From Candidatus Brocadiaceae bacterium (lineage in GTDB: Bacteria; Planctomycetota; Brocadiia; Brocadiales; Brocadiaceae), in assembly GCA_024653795.1 (NCBI GenBank), contig JANLHY010000762.1, forward strand, positions 1 to 14,383: a stretch of 14,383 nucleotides of DNA, given 5' to 3'. The first letter of the stretch is position 1. Each line of letters starts with the position of its first letter. The notes under the pieces are model-generated. The model searched no databases, was not told the DNA's origin, and was given only the letters and a program-made list of their open reading frames with translations. Below are positions 6,865-14,005 of this stretch, piece after piece. The position numbers and the translations under genes are program-made.

Positions 6865-7109
6865 TATGGAACATGCTCTACAATATTAAGGTTTATACCT
6901 TCAACTACTGGTAACTCAAGATTATTCTTTAATCTAAAAACAATCCATTCTTCCAACGCTTCTCTTAATTCTTCCCTACATTTTTCAAGATTTTTTGCTC
7001 GACCCCAAACACCCTGAAAGTTTGGAATTTCGCCCCAGTATGTCCCTTCATCTTCAATTATTTCATAGTGAGCAAGTTCCATTGCCTTCTGGATATATTC
7101 TGTTAACAT
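6864..7109 (-). CDS. hicB: HicB family antitoxin, short form
   Basis: 81 aa. The N-terminal part forms the HicB/UPF0150 fold: HYEIIEDEGTYWGEIPNFQGVWGRAKNLEKCREELREALEEWIVF follows the family pattern of a strand pair, PxxxGxxxxGxTxxE and a helix. There is no C-terminal ribbon-helix-helix or HTH domain, so this form probably neutralises HicA by binding but may not repress DNA itself. GAGGG lies about 8 nt before the ATG. It begins 32 bp after the metV stop, which leaves little room for its own promoter, so it is probably transcribed with metV or from a promoter inside metV. A dead relative lies at 2065-2163. Confidence 0.85.
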   Translation of the reverse strand: MLTEYIQKAMELAHYEIIEDEGTYWGEIPNFQGVWGRAKNLEKCREELREALEEWIVFRLKNNLELPVVEGINLNIVEHVP

Positions 7110-7141
7110 AAATTTTCCCTCTATAACAAATAGGATGGTTT

Positions 7142-7819
7142 TTATTGTTTTTTCATGACCAGGTGTTCAAGAATCATCTTTCGTGGATGGTTTTCCATTC
7201 CTGTAGACCAATCCTTGGGTGGGACAATGGGTTCCATTGTGGCTAAAAGCTGCTGGGTATCTAACTGGTCATATATTTGATGCCACACACAGGGAGTTTC
7301 TTGTGAGACTTCACACTTCCCATTCTGAGAACCTCCACATGGACCGTTCAGGAGACTTTTTGCACATCTGCTTACAGGACACAATCCACCTGTTGTCGCT
7401 AAAATACAATTGCCGCAACCAGCGCACCTCTCCCAGAAAATTCCCTGTTCGGTAGGCCCGCCCATAAAGGTGGTATTCACACCGGGAAAAATCCTTATCT
7501 TCGGGAATCTTTCAGCCATGTACTGCACGCCTACACCACAGGCGATGGAAAGGACGGCGTCACAGTCTTTAATGATTTCTTTAATATCATCAATAAATTC
7601 CCATTCACACTGCCGAAGCGTTGAATCTTCTATGACTTCAATCTGCCTGCCTTCTAATTTGGCGGAAAGCCGGATTTGTGCGGCAAGTTCTGCGACCTGT
7701 TTTTCACCACCCGTATGGCATATCGTTACGCACGAACCACATCCCAGCACGCAGACCTTCTTGAATCCGGAAAGCATCTGTTTGATTTCTTGAAATGGTT
7801 TTGATGATGCAACAATCAT
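7142..7819 (-). CDS. metV: MetV, zinc/iron-sulfur partner of MetF
   Basis: 225 aa matching the family known as methylene-tetrahydrofolate reductase C-terminal (MetV) in acetogens. It is rich in cysteines: CVLGCGSCVTIC (23-34), C71, C94, CAGCGNC (132-138), CPVSRC (147-152) and NGPCGG (158-163) plus C169 and C177. These fit metal and cluster binding; MetV supports MetF and the electron path to it. AAGG lies about 5 nt before the ATG. metF follows on the same strand after the hicB-hicA-orf115 insertion. Just upstream is the tail of a lost gene (7833-7898), then a repeat-filled gap before the 692-aa flavoprotein. The role in a MetFV complex is from family knowledge and is not tested here. Confidence 0.88.
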   Translation of the reverse strand: MIVASSKPFQEIKQMLSGFKKVCVLGCGSCVTICHTGGEKQVAELAAQIRLSAKLEGRQIEVIEDSTLRQCEWEFIDDIKEIIKDCDAVLSIACGVGVQYMAERFPKIRIFPGVNTTFMGGPTEQGIFWERCAGCGNCILATTGGLCPVSRCAKSLLNGPCGGSQNGKCEVSQETPCVWHQIYDQLDTQQLLATMEPIVPPKDWSTGMENHPRKMILEHLVMKKQ

Positions 7820-7832
7820 TTTACCTTTTTCT

Positions 7833-7898
7833 TCATTTAACCTTCACAGTAATTTTCTTTACCAAACCATCAGCGGTAAAGGATACCTTCGCGTTGCC
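7833..7898 (-). pseudogene. 3' remnant of a lost gene upstream of metV
   Basis: The frame ending in TGA at 7833-7835 reads GNAKVSFTADGLVKKITVKVK, an alternating strand-like sequence with normal amino-acid content. Directly upstream lies a run of ten C (plus strand 7897-7906) and hairpin repeats. The frame runs open through that DNA only to an ATG at 7949, giving repeat-derived nonsense. The natural reading is that repeats replaced the front of a gene once co-transcribed with metV. Its identity is unknown. Confidence 0.45.
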
Positions 7899-7906
7899 CC
7901 CCCCCC

Positions 7907-7935
7907 GCGGGTTCAGGTTGCAAACCTGAACCCGC
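7907..7935. repeat. Perfect 13-bp stem hairpin
   Basis: GCGGGTTCAGGTT, loop GCA, then AACCTGAACCCGC: all 13 pairs match. It sits next to a C10 run and about 90 nt upstream of metV. No T-tract follows in either direction, so it is more likely a dispersed repeat than a terminator. It could slow transcription or protect RNA ends. Confidence 0.75.
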
Positions 7936-8259
7936 AGGAGCGCCAGCATATTTCAGGTCGCTCCTACGGAGTTTTCTTTATATTTTTGCATTTATTTCTA
8001 CAAACAGATCGCCCCTACTGGGGCTACAGTAACTGAATTATCATAAGCGCCACGAAGGCGCCAAGACACAAAGTTACTTCTTTAGTGATTGAATTGTATA
8101 GTTTATTAACAAAAATATTTTGACATTTCCCCGTTTTCACGAGGACAAGGTTAGTAAAATAATGTAGCACCGATCCCTTGTGGTCGGCCAGTGGCGGGGG
8201 ATAAACCACCCACGCTACTCTTCCGACTCATTCGGGTTGGGAATTTTCATTTTATTTAT

Positions 8260-8293
8260 GCCTGCCTGTGCGTCCCCGCACGCAGACAGGCGG
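8260..8293. repeat. Inverted repeat GCCTGCCTGTGCGT type
   Basis: The left arm GCCTGCCTGTGCGT and right arm ACGCAGACAGGCGG pair with two mismatches around a CCCCGC loop. From memory this is a widespread intergenic hairpin repeat in environmental genomes. Confidence 0.6.
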
Positions 8294-8419
8294 TTTTCGT
8301 GTCCATAACTACTATGGTAAATAGTCTATGGAAGACCTCCCCTTCATCCCCTCCTTGCGAAGGTGGGGAAAGAGGGGTGGTTATAAGTTCATGTACAGGA
8401 ATTTCAATCTTTTGTGATT

Positions 8420-8437
8420 CCCCTCTAAAAAGAGGGG
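8420..8437. repeat. CCCCTCT-N4-AGAGGGG hairpin, copy A
   Basis: A perfect 7-bp stem with loop AAAA. An identical stem with another loop occurs 38 bp further on (8475-8492), and a related CCCC-T-CCTT/AAGG-T-GGGG hairpin lies at 8348-8368. Confidence 0.7.
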
Positions 8438-8474
8438 ATAAAGGGGTGTGTAAGTTTGCCGCAACCCCCCCCAG

Positions 8475-8492
8475 CCCCTCTTTCTAGAGGGG
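8475..8492. repeat. CCCCTCT-N4-AGAGGGG hairpin, copy B
   Basis: A perfect 7-bp stem, loop TTCT, identical in stem to 8420-8437. It lies downstream of the 692-aa flavoprotein gene and could stabilise its mRNA end. Confidence 0.7.
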
Positions 8493-8505
8493 AGTTTAGA
8501 AAGTC

Positions 8506-8520
8506 GCTGCCAAAGGCAGC
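8506..8520 (-). terminator. Weak terminator-like hairpin after the flavoprotein gene
   Basis: GCTGCC-TTT-GGCAGC (minus strand), a perfect 6-bp stem 23 nt past the stop codon at 8544. The sequence after it, GACTTTC, is not a real T-tract, so termination would be partial at best. If it reads through, metV and metF remain in the same transcript. Confidence 0.35.
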
Positions 8521-8543
8521 CTAGTTTAATGACTATTATTCGA

Positions 8544-10622
8544 TTACATATCTCTTAGATCTTCTACCATTTTAAAGGTCAGATCGATAATTTCTTTTCC
8601 GCTTTGTGAGGAGACAAAATGTGTCTGAAATAGTTTTGTGTCCATTCCCAACCCACTGAGCAGTTGAGCAGTATAATTCGTCCTTCTTTCAACCCATTCA
8701 TGCTCTTTGCAAAAGTGGCACGTATCATCTTTGCACGCCGTTACCAATACCCCACGAGCGCCTAACTCAAAGGCTTTCAGGTATAATGAGGGATCAACTT
8801 TACCCAACCCCAACACTCCTATCCGCCTGACGTGGGGGAAAAGTAAGCCGTCTACGGTATCGGCTTTGTCCTCATTATATGCGCTATATTGGCAATAAAA
8901 ATTGATAATAAGCGGTTTTACACCCTGGACAAATTTTTCCTGGAAGACAGCCTCAAGGCTATCTTTACCGCGATCTTCTAAAGGCGTTTTAAAGCCGATG
9001 GCCTTTGCAGGACACTCCACAATACATAAACCACAGGATTGGCAATCACCGTCAATATAAGCCGTAGTGTCTCCCTTTTTAATTTTGGGTACTTCGAAGG
9101 GACATATCCTAACGCAGGTGAGGCATCCTACACATAAATTATCATCCACAAAAGCGCCGGCGCCGCAGTTCATACACCGCTGTGCCTCTCTTGCTGCTAT
9201 ATTTAAGGGGAATCCAAGCTCTACCTCGTCAAAATTAGTTAGCCTTTTATCCGAAAGCATTGTCGGCATGTCATGTTTCTGTTCTTTCTTGATAAGGGCG
9301 ATTCTTGATGTGACAATATCAGGTACTGCAGGTTTATCATCCCACTTCACGTCTTTTAGTGTTGTATTTCTCAATGCATTGTGAATGGCAATCGCCGCCT
9401 TTTTACCCTGGGCCATGCACTCGGTCATGGTTCCCCGTCCCAGCACGATATCGCCGCCTGCATAGATACCCTGAACGGAGGCGCTGAAGGTATTTGGGTT
9501 GACAATAATAGTGCCGCCTCGTGTGACTTGAATACCTTCCTGTCCTTTTAAGAACGAGAGATTTGATGCTTGTCCTATGGCAAGGATAATGGTATCGGCT
9601 TCTATGACAGACTCTGAACCTTCATAAAAAGCCGGATTGAAGCGCTTTTGTTCATCAAAGACGTATTTTACTTTAAGAGTTTCAAGTCCGGAAACCTTTC
9701 CATTCTTCCCGATGATACGTTTGGGCCCTACAGAGTTGTATAGTATTGCTCCTTCATGGATTGTCTCTTCGATTTCAAAATCAGTTGTCGGCATTTCCTT
9801 CCTGGATTCGAGGCAGGCAACAGATACTTTGTCAGGTTTCAGGCGCAGGGCGGTTCGCGCGCAGTCCATTGCTACGGCTCCACCGCCTATTACCAGCACA
9901 TTCTGCCCGATTTTGGCGTTTCCCGTAGTATTTGCTTCATGTAAAAAGGACACACCCTTGAGTACGCCATCGAGGCTTACTCCTTCAATATTCAGGGTTC
10001 GGCTTTCGGGCAGTCCGACGCTAATAAAGATAGCTGAGAACCCATCTTTTTTCAAACTATCTAAAGTAATATCTACGCCGAGGGTTGTCTTGTATTTAAT
10101 TTCGACCCCTAATTTTTTAATAAATTCGACATCATTATCAATGGCTGTTCTGGGAAGACGATAGGGCGGTACGCCCATGCGAAGCATGCCGCCTGGCGTG
10201 GGATTGGATTCAAAGATCGTACATGCATAGCCTAACAGCGCTAAATCGTTAGCTGCCGCAAGTCCGGCAGGGCCTGCGCCAATGATGGCAATTTTTTCAG
10301 GGTATTTTTCTGTGAAATTTTTCGTGGTTTCTTCAGAAAAATTATCACCCAGAAACCGTTTGAGCCAGGCAATTGCAATTGGGGCTTCAGTGCTATTCCG
10401 TCTGCATTTTGTTTCGCAGGGATGGGTACAGATGCGGCCGCATGCCGAAGGTAAAGGATTTCTCTCCCGTACCAGCCGGTATGCCTCGTTGAAGCGTCCT
10501 CTGGCAATGAGTTGAACATAATCACGGGCATCCTGCCGTATCGGACACGCCAGGATGCATGGGGCTTCTCCATTTATTTTTTTGTCAGATTTTGTATATA
10601 AATTCGCTATAGACATAGCCAT
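8544..10622 (-). CDS. GltD-like NAD(P)/FAD oxidoreductase-ferredoxin-MvhD fusion
   Basis: 692 aa, cytosolic. Domains in order: an N-terminal Fer4_20-like Cys region (C22, C26, then C61/C65/C69/C73 in ACGRICTHPCETKCRR); a two-dinucleotide-fold flavoprotein of the GltD/NfnB type with FAD site IIGAGPAG (113-120), second nucleotide site VIGGGAVA (244-251) and closing YAGGD (387-391); two [4Fe-4S] motifs, CVGCLTCVRICP (497-508) and CQSCGLCIVECP (527-538); and a C-terminal MvhD/FlpD-like domain (about 570-680) with the typical GKVDPSLYLKAFELGARGVLV. In that domain the usual Cys set is altered: C577, C630, C635 and C638 are present, but the Cys of the usual CSGRVDP motif is Gly. Its place beside metV/metF suggests it passes electrons from NAD(P)H to MetFV. 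Which cofactors it uses is inference. Two possible starts lie 6 nt apart (10622 and 10616), and no strong ribosome site is visible. Confidence 0.85.
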   Translation of the reverse strand: MAMSIANLYTKSDKKINGEAPCILACPIRQDARDYVQLIARGRFNEAYRLVRERNPLPSACGRICTHPCETKCRRNSTEAPIAIAWLKRFLGDNFSEETTKNFTEKYPEKIAIIGAGPAGLAAANDLALLGYACTIFESNPTPGGMLRMGVPPYRLPRTAIDNDVEFIKKLGVEIKYKTTLGVDITLDSLKKDGFSAIFISVGLPESRTLNIEGVSLDGVLKGVSFLHEANTTGNAKIGQNVLVIGGGAVAMDCARTALRLKPDKVSVACLESRKEMPTTDFEIEETIHEGAILYNSVGPKRIIGKNGKVSGLETLKVKYVFDEQKRFNPAFYEGSESVIEADTIILAIGQASNLSFLKGQEGIQVTRGGTIIVNPNTFSASVQGIYAGGDIVLGRGTMTECMAQGKKAAIAIHNALRNTTLKDVKWDDKPAVPDIVTSRIALIKKEQKHDMPTMLSDKRLTNFDEVELGFPLNIAAREAQRCMNCGAGAFVDDNLCVGCLTCVRICPFEVPKIKKGDTTAYIDGDCQSCGLCIVECPAKAIGFKTPLEDRGKDSLEAVFQEKFVQGVKPLIINFYCQYSAYNEDKADTVDGLLFPHVRRIGVLGLGKVDPSLYLKAFELGARGVLVTACKDDTCHFCKEHEWVERRTNYTAQLLSGLGMDTKLFQTHFVSSQSGKEIIDLTFKMVEDLRDM

Positions 10623-10670
10623 GTTTCTATCATTTAACAGGTGCTTAGAAATGACACGACAAAAAAATTA

Positions 10671-11084
10671 TTATTCCCCCATAACCTTAATAACTAATCG
10701 TTTGCTCCTCTGGCCGTCGAATTCGGCATAAAATACCTTTTGCCACGGACCGAGGTCTAATTTCCCATCGGTTACGGGTATGATTACCTCATGCCCGATG
10801 AGAAGGTTTCTGAGATGTGCATCTCCATTTACCTCGCCCGTCCTGTGATGGTAGTAATCATGGCCCTCCGGAATCAGTTTCAAAAGCCACTCTTCGATAT
10901 CCCGATGGAGTCCTGGTTCGGCATCATTAACGAAAATTCCGGATGTTATATGCATAGCAGAAACCAGAATCATGCCTTCCTTAATACCGCTCTTCTGAAG
11001 TATCATATCTATGTCTCTCGTGATATTTATAAACTCGCGGCGCTTTTTGGTATTAAAGGTCATGTATTCGGTCAGAAATTTCAT
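10671..11084 (-). CDS. yjbQ: YjbQ family protein (UPF0047)
   Basis: 137 aa, the normal family length. Conserved patterns seen: MHITSGIFVNDAEPGL (44-59), GDAHLRNLLIGHEVIIPV (87-104) with the histidines H90 and H98, and DLGPWQKVFYAEFDG (110-124). Members show weak thiamine-phosphate synthase activity; the true cellular role is unsettled. AAGGGG lies about 9 nt before the ATG, and a good promoter is at 11163-11191. It ends 48 bp before the 692-aa flavoprotein on the same strand and is probably first gene of that transcript; a functional link to C1 metabolism is not evident. Confidence 0.9.
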   Translation of the reverse strand: MKFLTEYMTFNTKKRREFINITRDIDMILQKSGIKEGMILVSAMHITSGIFVNDAEPGLHRDIEEWLLKLIPEGHDYYHHRTGEVNGDAHLRNLLIGHEVIIPVTDGKLDLGPWQKVFYAEFDGQRSKRLVIKVMGE

Positions 11085-11162
11085 TTTAAGCAGCCCCTTT
11101 TCGTATAAGGATAACAGTGAAACGGATAGTATTCAAAATATTATTTTACATAGAAAAGACCT

Positions 11163-11191
11163 AATTTAATGACTATAACAAAGGTTGTCAA
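11163..11191 (-). promoter_or_regulatory. Promoter for yjbQ and downstream genes
   Basis: Minus strand TTGACA (plus 11186-11191), a 17-nt spacer, then TAAATT (plus 11163-11168): perfect -35, moderate -10. The predicted start lies near 11156, giving a leader of about 70 nt. It could drive yjbQ, the flavoprotein gene and, by read-through, metV to metF. Confidence 0.5.
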
Positions 11192-11256
11192 GGGAAAATG
11201 TAAGAACCCTTTAGAATAGAAATGGAACAGAGCGAGGTTTGGGATATTTTGAAATG

Positions 11257-12873
11257 TCAGGATGTTGGTTTTTTGATTACGATATGCTTCTTCCAGTGGA
11301 TATTGTCAGTCTTGGGATAATCGGTTCGATGGTGGACACCACGTGATTCCTTACGTTTACGGGCAGAAACCACAATAAGTCTGGAAACAATTAACATGTT
11401 CTGCAACTCCCATCCAACCGGGTGAGCGAATTCTTTATCCATAACGTAACTGCACCACATTTCGATCATCTCTTCCGCTTCCAGCAGGTGTCTTTCGTCC
11501 CGTTCGATTCCCGCATCCCTCCACATGAGGCTCTTTAGGGAATTTCTAATATCATGCAAATCCAGCCAGCTAATCTTTGATCCGCCAATGGATTCACGAA
11601 TGGGATAGGGTAACAATTCACGCCTGGTCTTTTGAATTGACTTACAGGCATCCTTTCCAGCCGTATAACCCGTTACCATCCCCTCGGGCAGAGAATTACT
11701 GCCAAGCCGGTTGGCGCCATGCATTCCCGTACAGGCCGCTTCACCACAGGCGTAGAGGTGTTTGATGGTAGTCCTGGAGAAATGGTCAACTTTAATGCCT
11801 CCGATCACATAGTGGGCGCTGGGACGCACGGGAATCAGGTCTTTGGCAATATCGATTCCAAAGGAGGCGCAAATCTCTCTGATCCTGGGGAAACGAGCGT
11901 ACAGACGTTTTCTGGGAATATGACGGACATCGATATACACATTCGTATGGTTGGTCTTTTGCATTTCTTGTAAAATACTTTGACTCACTACATCTCTGGG
12001 CGCCAGTTCAGCCTGTGGATGATAGTTGGGCATAAATCGTTCGCCCCGTTTGTTTCTTAATATTCCTCCCTCTCCTCGCACCGTTTCTGTAATAAGAAAC
12101 CGCACTGCTCCTGCGATATAGAGTGTTGTGGGATGAAACTGTACAAACTCCATATCCTGGAAGGCAGCGCCCGCACGGTAGGTCATTGCAAGTCCATCAC
12201 CTGTGGCTACGTCAGGATTAGTCGTTTCACGGTATACCTGTCCGCATCCCCCTGTTGCCAGAATTGTTCGCTTTGCCCAGATTAATACGATCCCTTTTTT
12301 GGCGTGCCAGGTCACTGCGCCGTGACATACACCGTCTCTGGTAATGAGATCGATGGCGAAGGTATGCTCAAAGACCTTGATATTTTTGTTTTCTTTCACA
12401 ACACGGACAAGGGTATGTTCCACTTCCTTACCAGTAGAATCACCCTGGGCACGGATAATACGCGGGAAACTGTGCCCCCCTTCCTGAGTAAAGATTAAAT
12501 GGTTGTTTTGCCTGTCAAATGCTGCACCCCATTCAATCATTTCCCGCACTCGTTTGGGGCCTTCGCTAATGATTGTTTTTACTGTAGCTTTGTCACACAA
12601 TTCCTGTCCGGCGTCCAGGGTATCTTTTATGTGATTTATTAAGGTATCTCTTTCAGATAAGACCACGGCAATCCCGCCCTGTGCATAGGCCGTATTATTT
12701 TCATCGATCTTGTCTTTCGTGACAACCAGCGCTGAAGCATGGTTTGCGGCCTGTATGGCTGCACTGAGGCCTGCCACTCCGCTCCCGATGACCAGCACAT
12801 CGGTAAAGACTTGGGAAGAGGTATGGCTATCAAAGGAGATGAGATATTTTTTTGGCTCTGTATGTTTTTTCAC
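11257..12873 (-). CDS. nadB: L-aspartate oxidase
   Basis: 538 aa, the normal length. This FAD enzyme oxidises L-aspartate to iminoaspartate, the first step of NAD synthesis from aspartate; NadA then makes quinolinate. Under anaerobic conditions fumarate can replace oxygen as acceptor. Seen: FAD site VIGSGVAGLSAA (28-39), ENNTAYAQGGIAV (58-70), QFHPTTLY (245-252), ITETVRGEGG (261-270), APRDVVS (291-297), HYVIGGI (354-360) and GANRLGSNSLPEG (386-398), all in family order. The start codon is GTG. No Shine-Dalgarno is seen, and the predicted -10 box ends only about 8 nt upstream, so the mRNA may be leaderless. nadA and nadC are not in the window. It is a single gene transcribed away from the decarboxylase gene. 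Confidence 0.93.
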   Translation of the reverse strand: MKKHTEPKKYLISFDSHTSSQVFTDVLVIGSGVAGLSAAIQAANHASALVVTKDKIDENNTAYAQGGIAVVLSERDTLINHIKDTLDAGQELCDKATVKTIISEGPKRVREMIEWGAAFDRQNNHLIFTQEGGHSFPRIIRAQGDSTGKEVEHTLVRVVKENKNIKVFEHTFAIDLITRDGVCHGAVTWHAKKGIVLIWAKRTILATGGCGQVYRETTNPDVATGDGLAMTYRAGAAFQDMEFVQFHPTTLYIAGAVRFLITETVRGEGGILRNKRGERFMPNYHPQAELAPRDVVSQSILQEMQKTNHTNVYIDVRHIPRKRLYARFPRIREICASFGIDIAKDLIPVRPSAHYVIGGIKVDHFSRTTIKHLYACGEAACTGMHGANRLGSNSLPEGMVTGYTAGKDACKSIQKTRRELLPYPIRESIGGSKISWLDLHDIRNSLKSLMWRDAGIERDERHLLEAEEMIEMWCSYVMDKEFAHPVGWELQNMLIVSRLIVVSARKRKESRGVHHRTDYPKTDNIHWKKHIVIKKPTS

Positions 12874-12880
12874 GGTACGA

Positions 12881-12909
12881 ATTTTATCACTGAATTAGGA
12901 TCAGTACAA
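12881..12909 (-). promoter_or_regulatory. nadB promoter, possibly leaderless start
   Basis: Minus strand TTGTAC (plus 12904-12909), 17-nt spacer, TAAAAT (plus 12881-12886). The GTG of nadB is at 12873, so transcription would begin on or next to the start codon. Confidence 0.45.
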
Positions 12910-12968
12910 GCCTTAAAAAACTTTATCGTAATATTTCCCACTTGAATATCAATGAAAATGTTGTAGAA

Positions 12969-12998
12969 TTCAACGTAAGTTCTTTGTGACAGTATAAT
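12969..12998 (+). promoter_or_regulatory. Promoter for UDP-glucuronate decarboxylase gene
   Basis: A consensus -10 TATAAT at 12993-12998 has a weak -35, TTCAAC, at 12969-12974 (18-nt spacer). The RNA would begin near 13005, which excludes the GTG at 13001 as start and supports the ATG at 13025 with GAGGAG at 13010-13015. Confidence 0.5.
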
Positions 12999-13024
12999 TT
13001 GTGATATGCGAGGAGTATCTCTTT

Positions 13025-13972
13025 ATGAGAATGGTAATTACAGGCGGGGCAGGATTTGTCGGTTCACACTTGTGTGATTATATAATAGAAAAAGGCCACG
13101 AGGTTATATGTATCGATAATCTGTTGACAGGAAAAGCAGAGAATGTCGTTCATTTGATGGGAAACAGCAAATTTCGTTTTATAAAACATAACGTGAGTGA
13201 CTATATGTATGTGGATGGGAATGTTGATTGTGTATTGCATTTTGCGTCACCAGCCAGCCCCTCTGATTATTTGGAATTTCCGATACAAACCTTAAAAGTC
13301 GGTTCACTGGGTACCCTAAACAGCCTGGGGTTAGCCAAGGCAAAGAAGGCAAGATTTCTTTTGGCTTCCACCTCTGAGGTATATGGAGACCCACAAATTC
13401 ATCCCCAGCGGGAAGATTATTGGGGTCATGTAAATCCTGTGGGTCCCAGGGGGGTTTACGATGAGGCGAAACGATTTGCAGAGGCAATGACGATGGCATA
13501 TCATCGTTACCATCAAGTGGATACCAGGATAGTGAGAATATTCAATACATACGGGCCAAGGATGCGGATGAAAGATGGCCGTGCGTTGCCTAACTTTATG
13601 TGTCAGGCGCTGAATGGTGAGGATATTACCGTATTTGGGAACGGCTCACAGACGAGGAGTTTCTGCTATGTTTCTGATCTCGTAGATGGTATTTATCGAC
13701 TGCTTCTCTCAGATGAGCATGAGCCAGTAAATATTGGGAATCCTGTAGAAATAACCGTCCTCCAGTTAGCAAAAGAGATGCTTGCCCTTACGGGAAGTAA
13801 AAGCAAAATTGTATTTAAACCGCTTCCTGTGGATGATCCAAAGATTCGTCAGCCCGATATTACTAAAGCGAAGAGGGTTTTAGGCTGGGAACCAAGGGTT
13901 TCTCGTGAAGAAGGGTTGCGTAAGACCCTTACATATTTTAAAAATTTATTACAAAAAGAAGCCCGCAAATGA
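13025..13972 (+). CDS. UDP-glucuronate decarboxylase (UDP-xylose synthase)
   Basis: 315 aa from the ATG at 13025, chosen because GAGGAG lies 9 nt upstream and the Rossmann motif then begins at residue 7; a GTG eight codons earlier has no ribosome site. It is an extended short-chain dehydrogenase. UDP-glucuronate is oxidised by bound NAD, decarboxylated and reduced to UDP-xylose, a sugar donor for surface polysaccharide. Seen: GGAGFVGSH (7-15), HFASPASPSDY (72-82), STSEVYGDPQIHPQ (115-128), YWGHVNPVGPR (132-142), YDEAK (145-149, catalytic Tyr/Lys) and FNTYGPRM (173-180). All follow the UXS pattern closely, which separates it from plain NAD-dependent epimerases. It is followed 33 bp later by a flavoprotein gene on the same strand, likely co-transcribed. 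Confidence 0.9.
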   Translation: MRMVITGGAGFVGSHLCDYIIEKGHEVICIDNLLTGKAENVVHLMGNSKFRFIKHNVSDYMYVDGNVDCVLHFASPASPSDYLEFPIQTLKVGSLGTLNSLGLAKAKKARFLLASTSEVYGDPQIHPQREDYWGHVNPVGPRGVYDEAKRFAEAMTMAYHRYHQVDTRIVRIFNTYGPRMRMKDGRALPNFMCQALNGEDITVFGNGSQTRSFCYVSDLVDGIYRLLLSDEHEPVNIGNPVEITVLQLAKEMLALTGSKSKIVFKPLPVDDPKIRQPDITKAKRVLGWEPRVSREEGLRKTLTYFKNLLQKEARK

Positions 13973-14005
13973 GAGAGGCATTAAAATATTTATCGAAAAG
14001 ATTCC

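Larger units (their letters stand above)
7897..8543. repeat. Repeat-filled intergenic gap
   Basis: About 650 bp without a credible gene. It contains: a C10 run (7897-7906); a perfect 13-bp stem hairpin GCGGGTTCAGGTT with loop GCA (7907-7935); GGAGCG/CGCTCC arms (7937-7964); a GCCCC-TACT-GGGGC hairpin (8011-8024); a CGCCACGAAGGCGCC stretch (about 8047-8061); an inverted repeat around GCCTGCCTGTGCGT (8260-8293); and three CCCC/GGGG hairpins at 8348-8368, 8420-8437 and 8475-8492. These look like several different REP-type families piled up together. Open frames here are shadows of repeats. Confidence 0.7.

Noticed and set aside
7907..7935. Riboswitch or terminator controlling metV
   Set aside because: The simple perfect hairpin has no conserved aptamer-like parts and no T-tract. 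It fits a dispersed repeat.
8024..8487. Small frames in the gap (61 and 98 aa) as genes
   Set aside because: They consist of translated repeats, without ribosome sites or protein-like composition.
8520..8536. A 17-nt match with one mismatch between 8520-8536 and 11160-11176 (CCTARTTTAATGACTAT)
   Set aside because: A match this long and A/T-rich can arise by chance in a window of this size. One copy overlaps the yjbQ promoter, the other has no -35, so no shared function is apparent.
9637..10164. A long plus-strand frame of 175 aa
   Set aside because: It is antisense to the conserved flavoprotein, with no ribosome site and no recognisable motif.
13001..13024. GTG at 13001 as start of the decarboxylase
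   Set aside because: It lies between the -10 box and the expected transcription start, and the GAGGAG site is downstream of it. The ATG at 13025 fits better.
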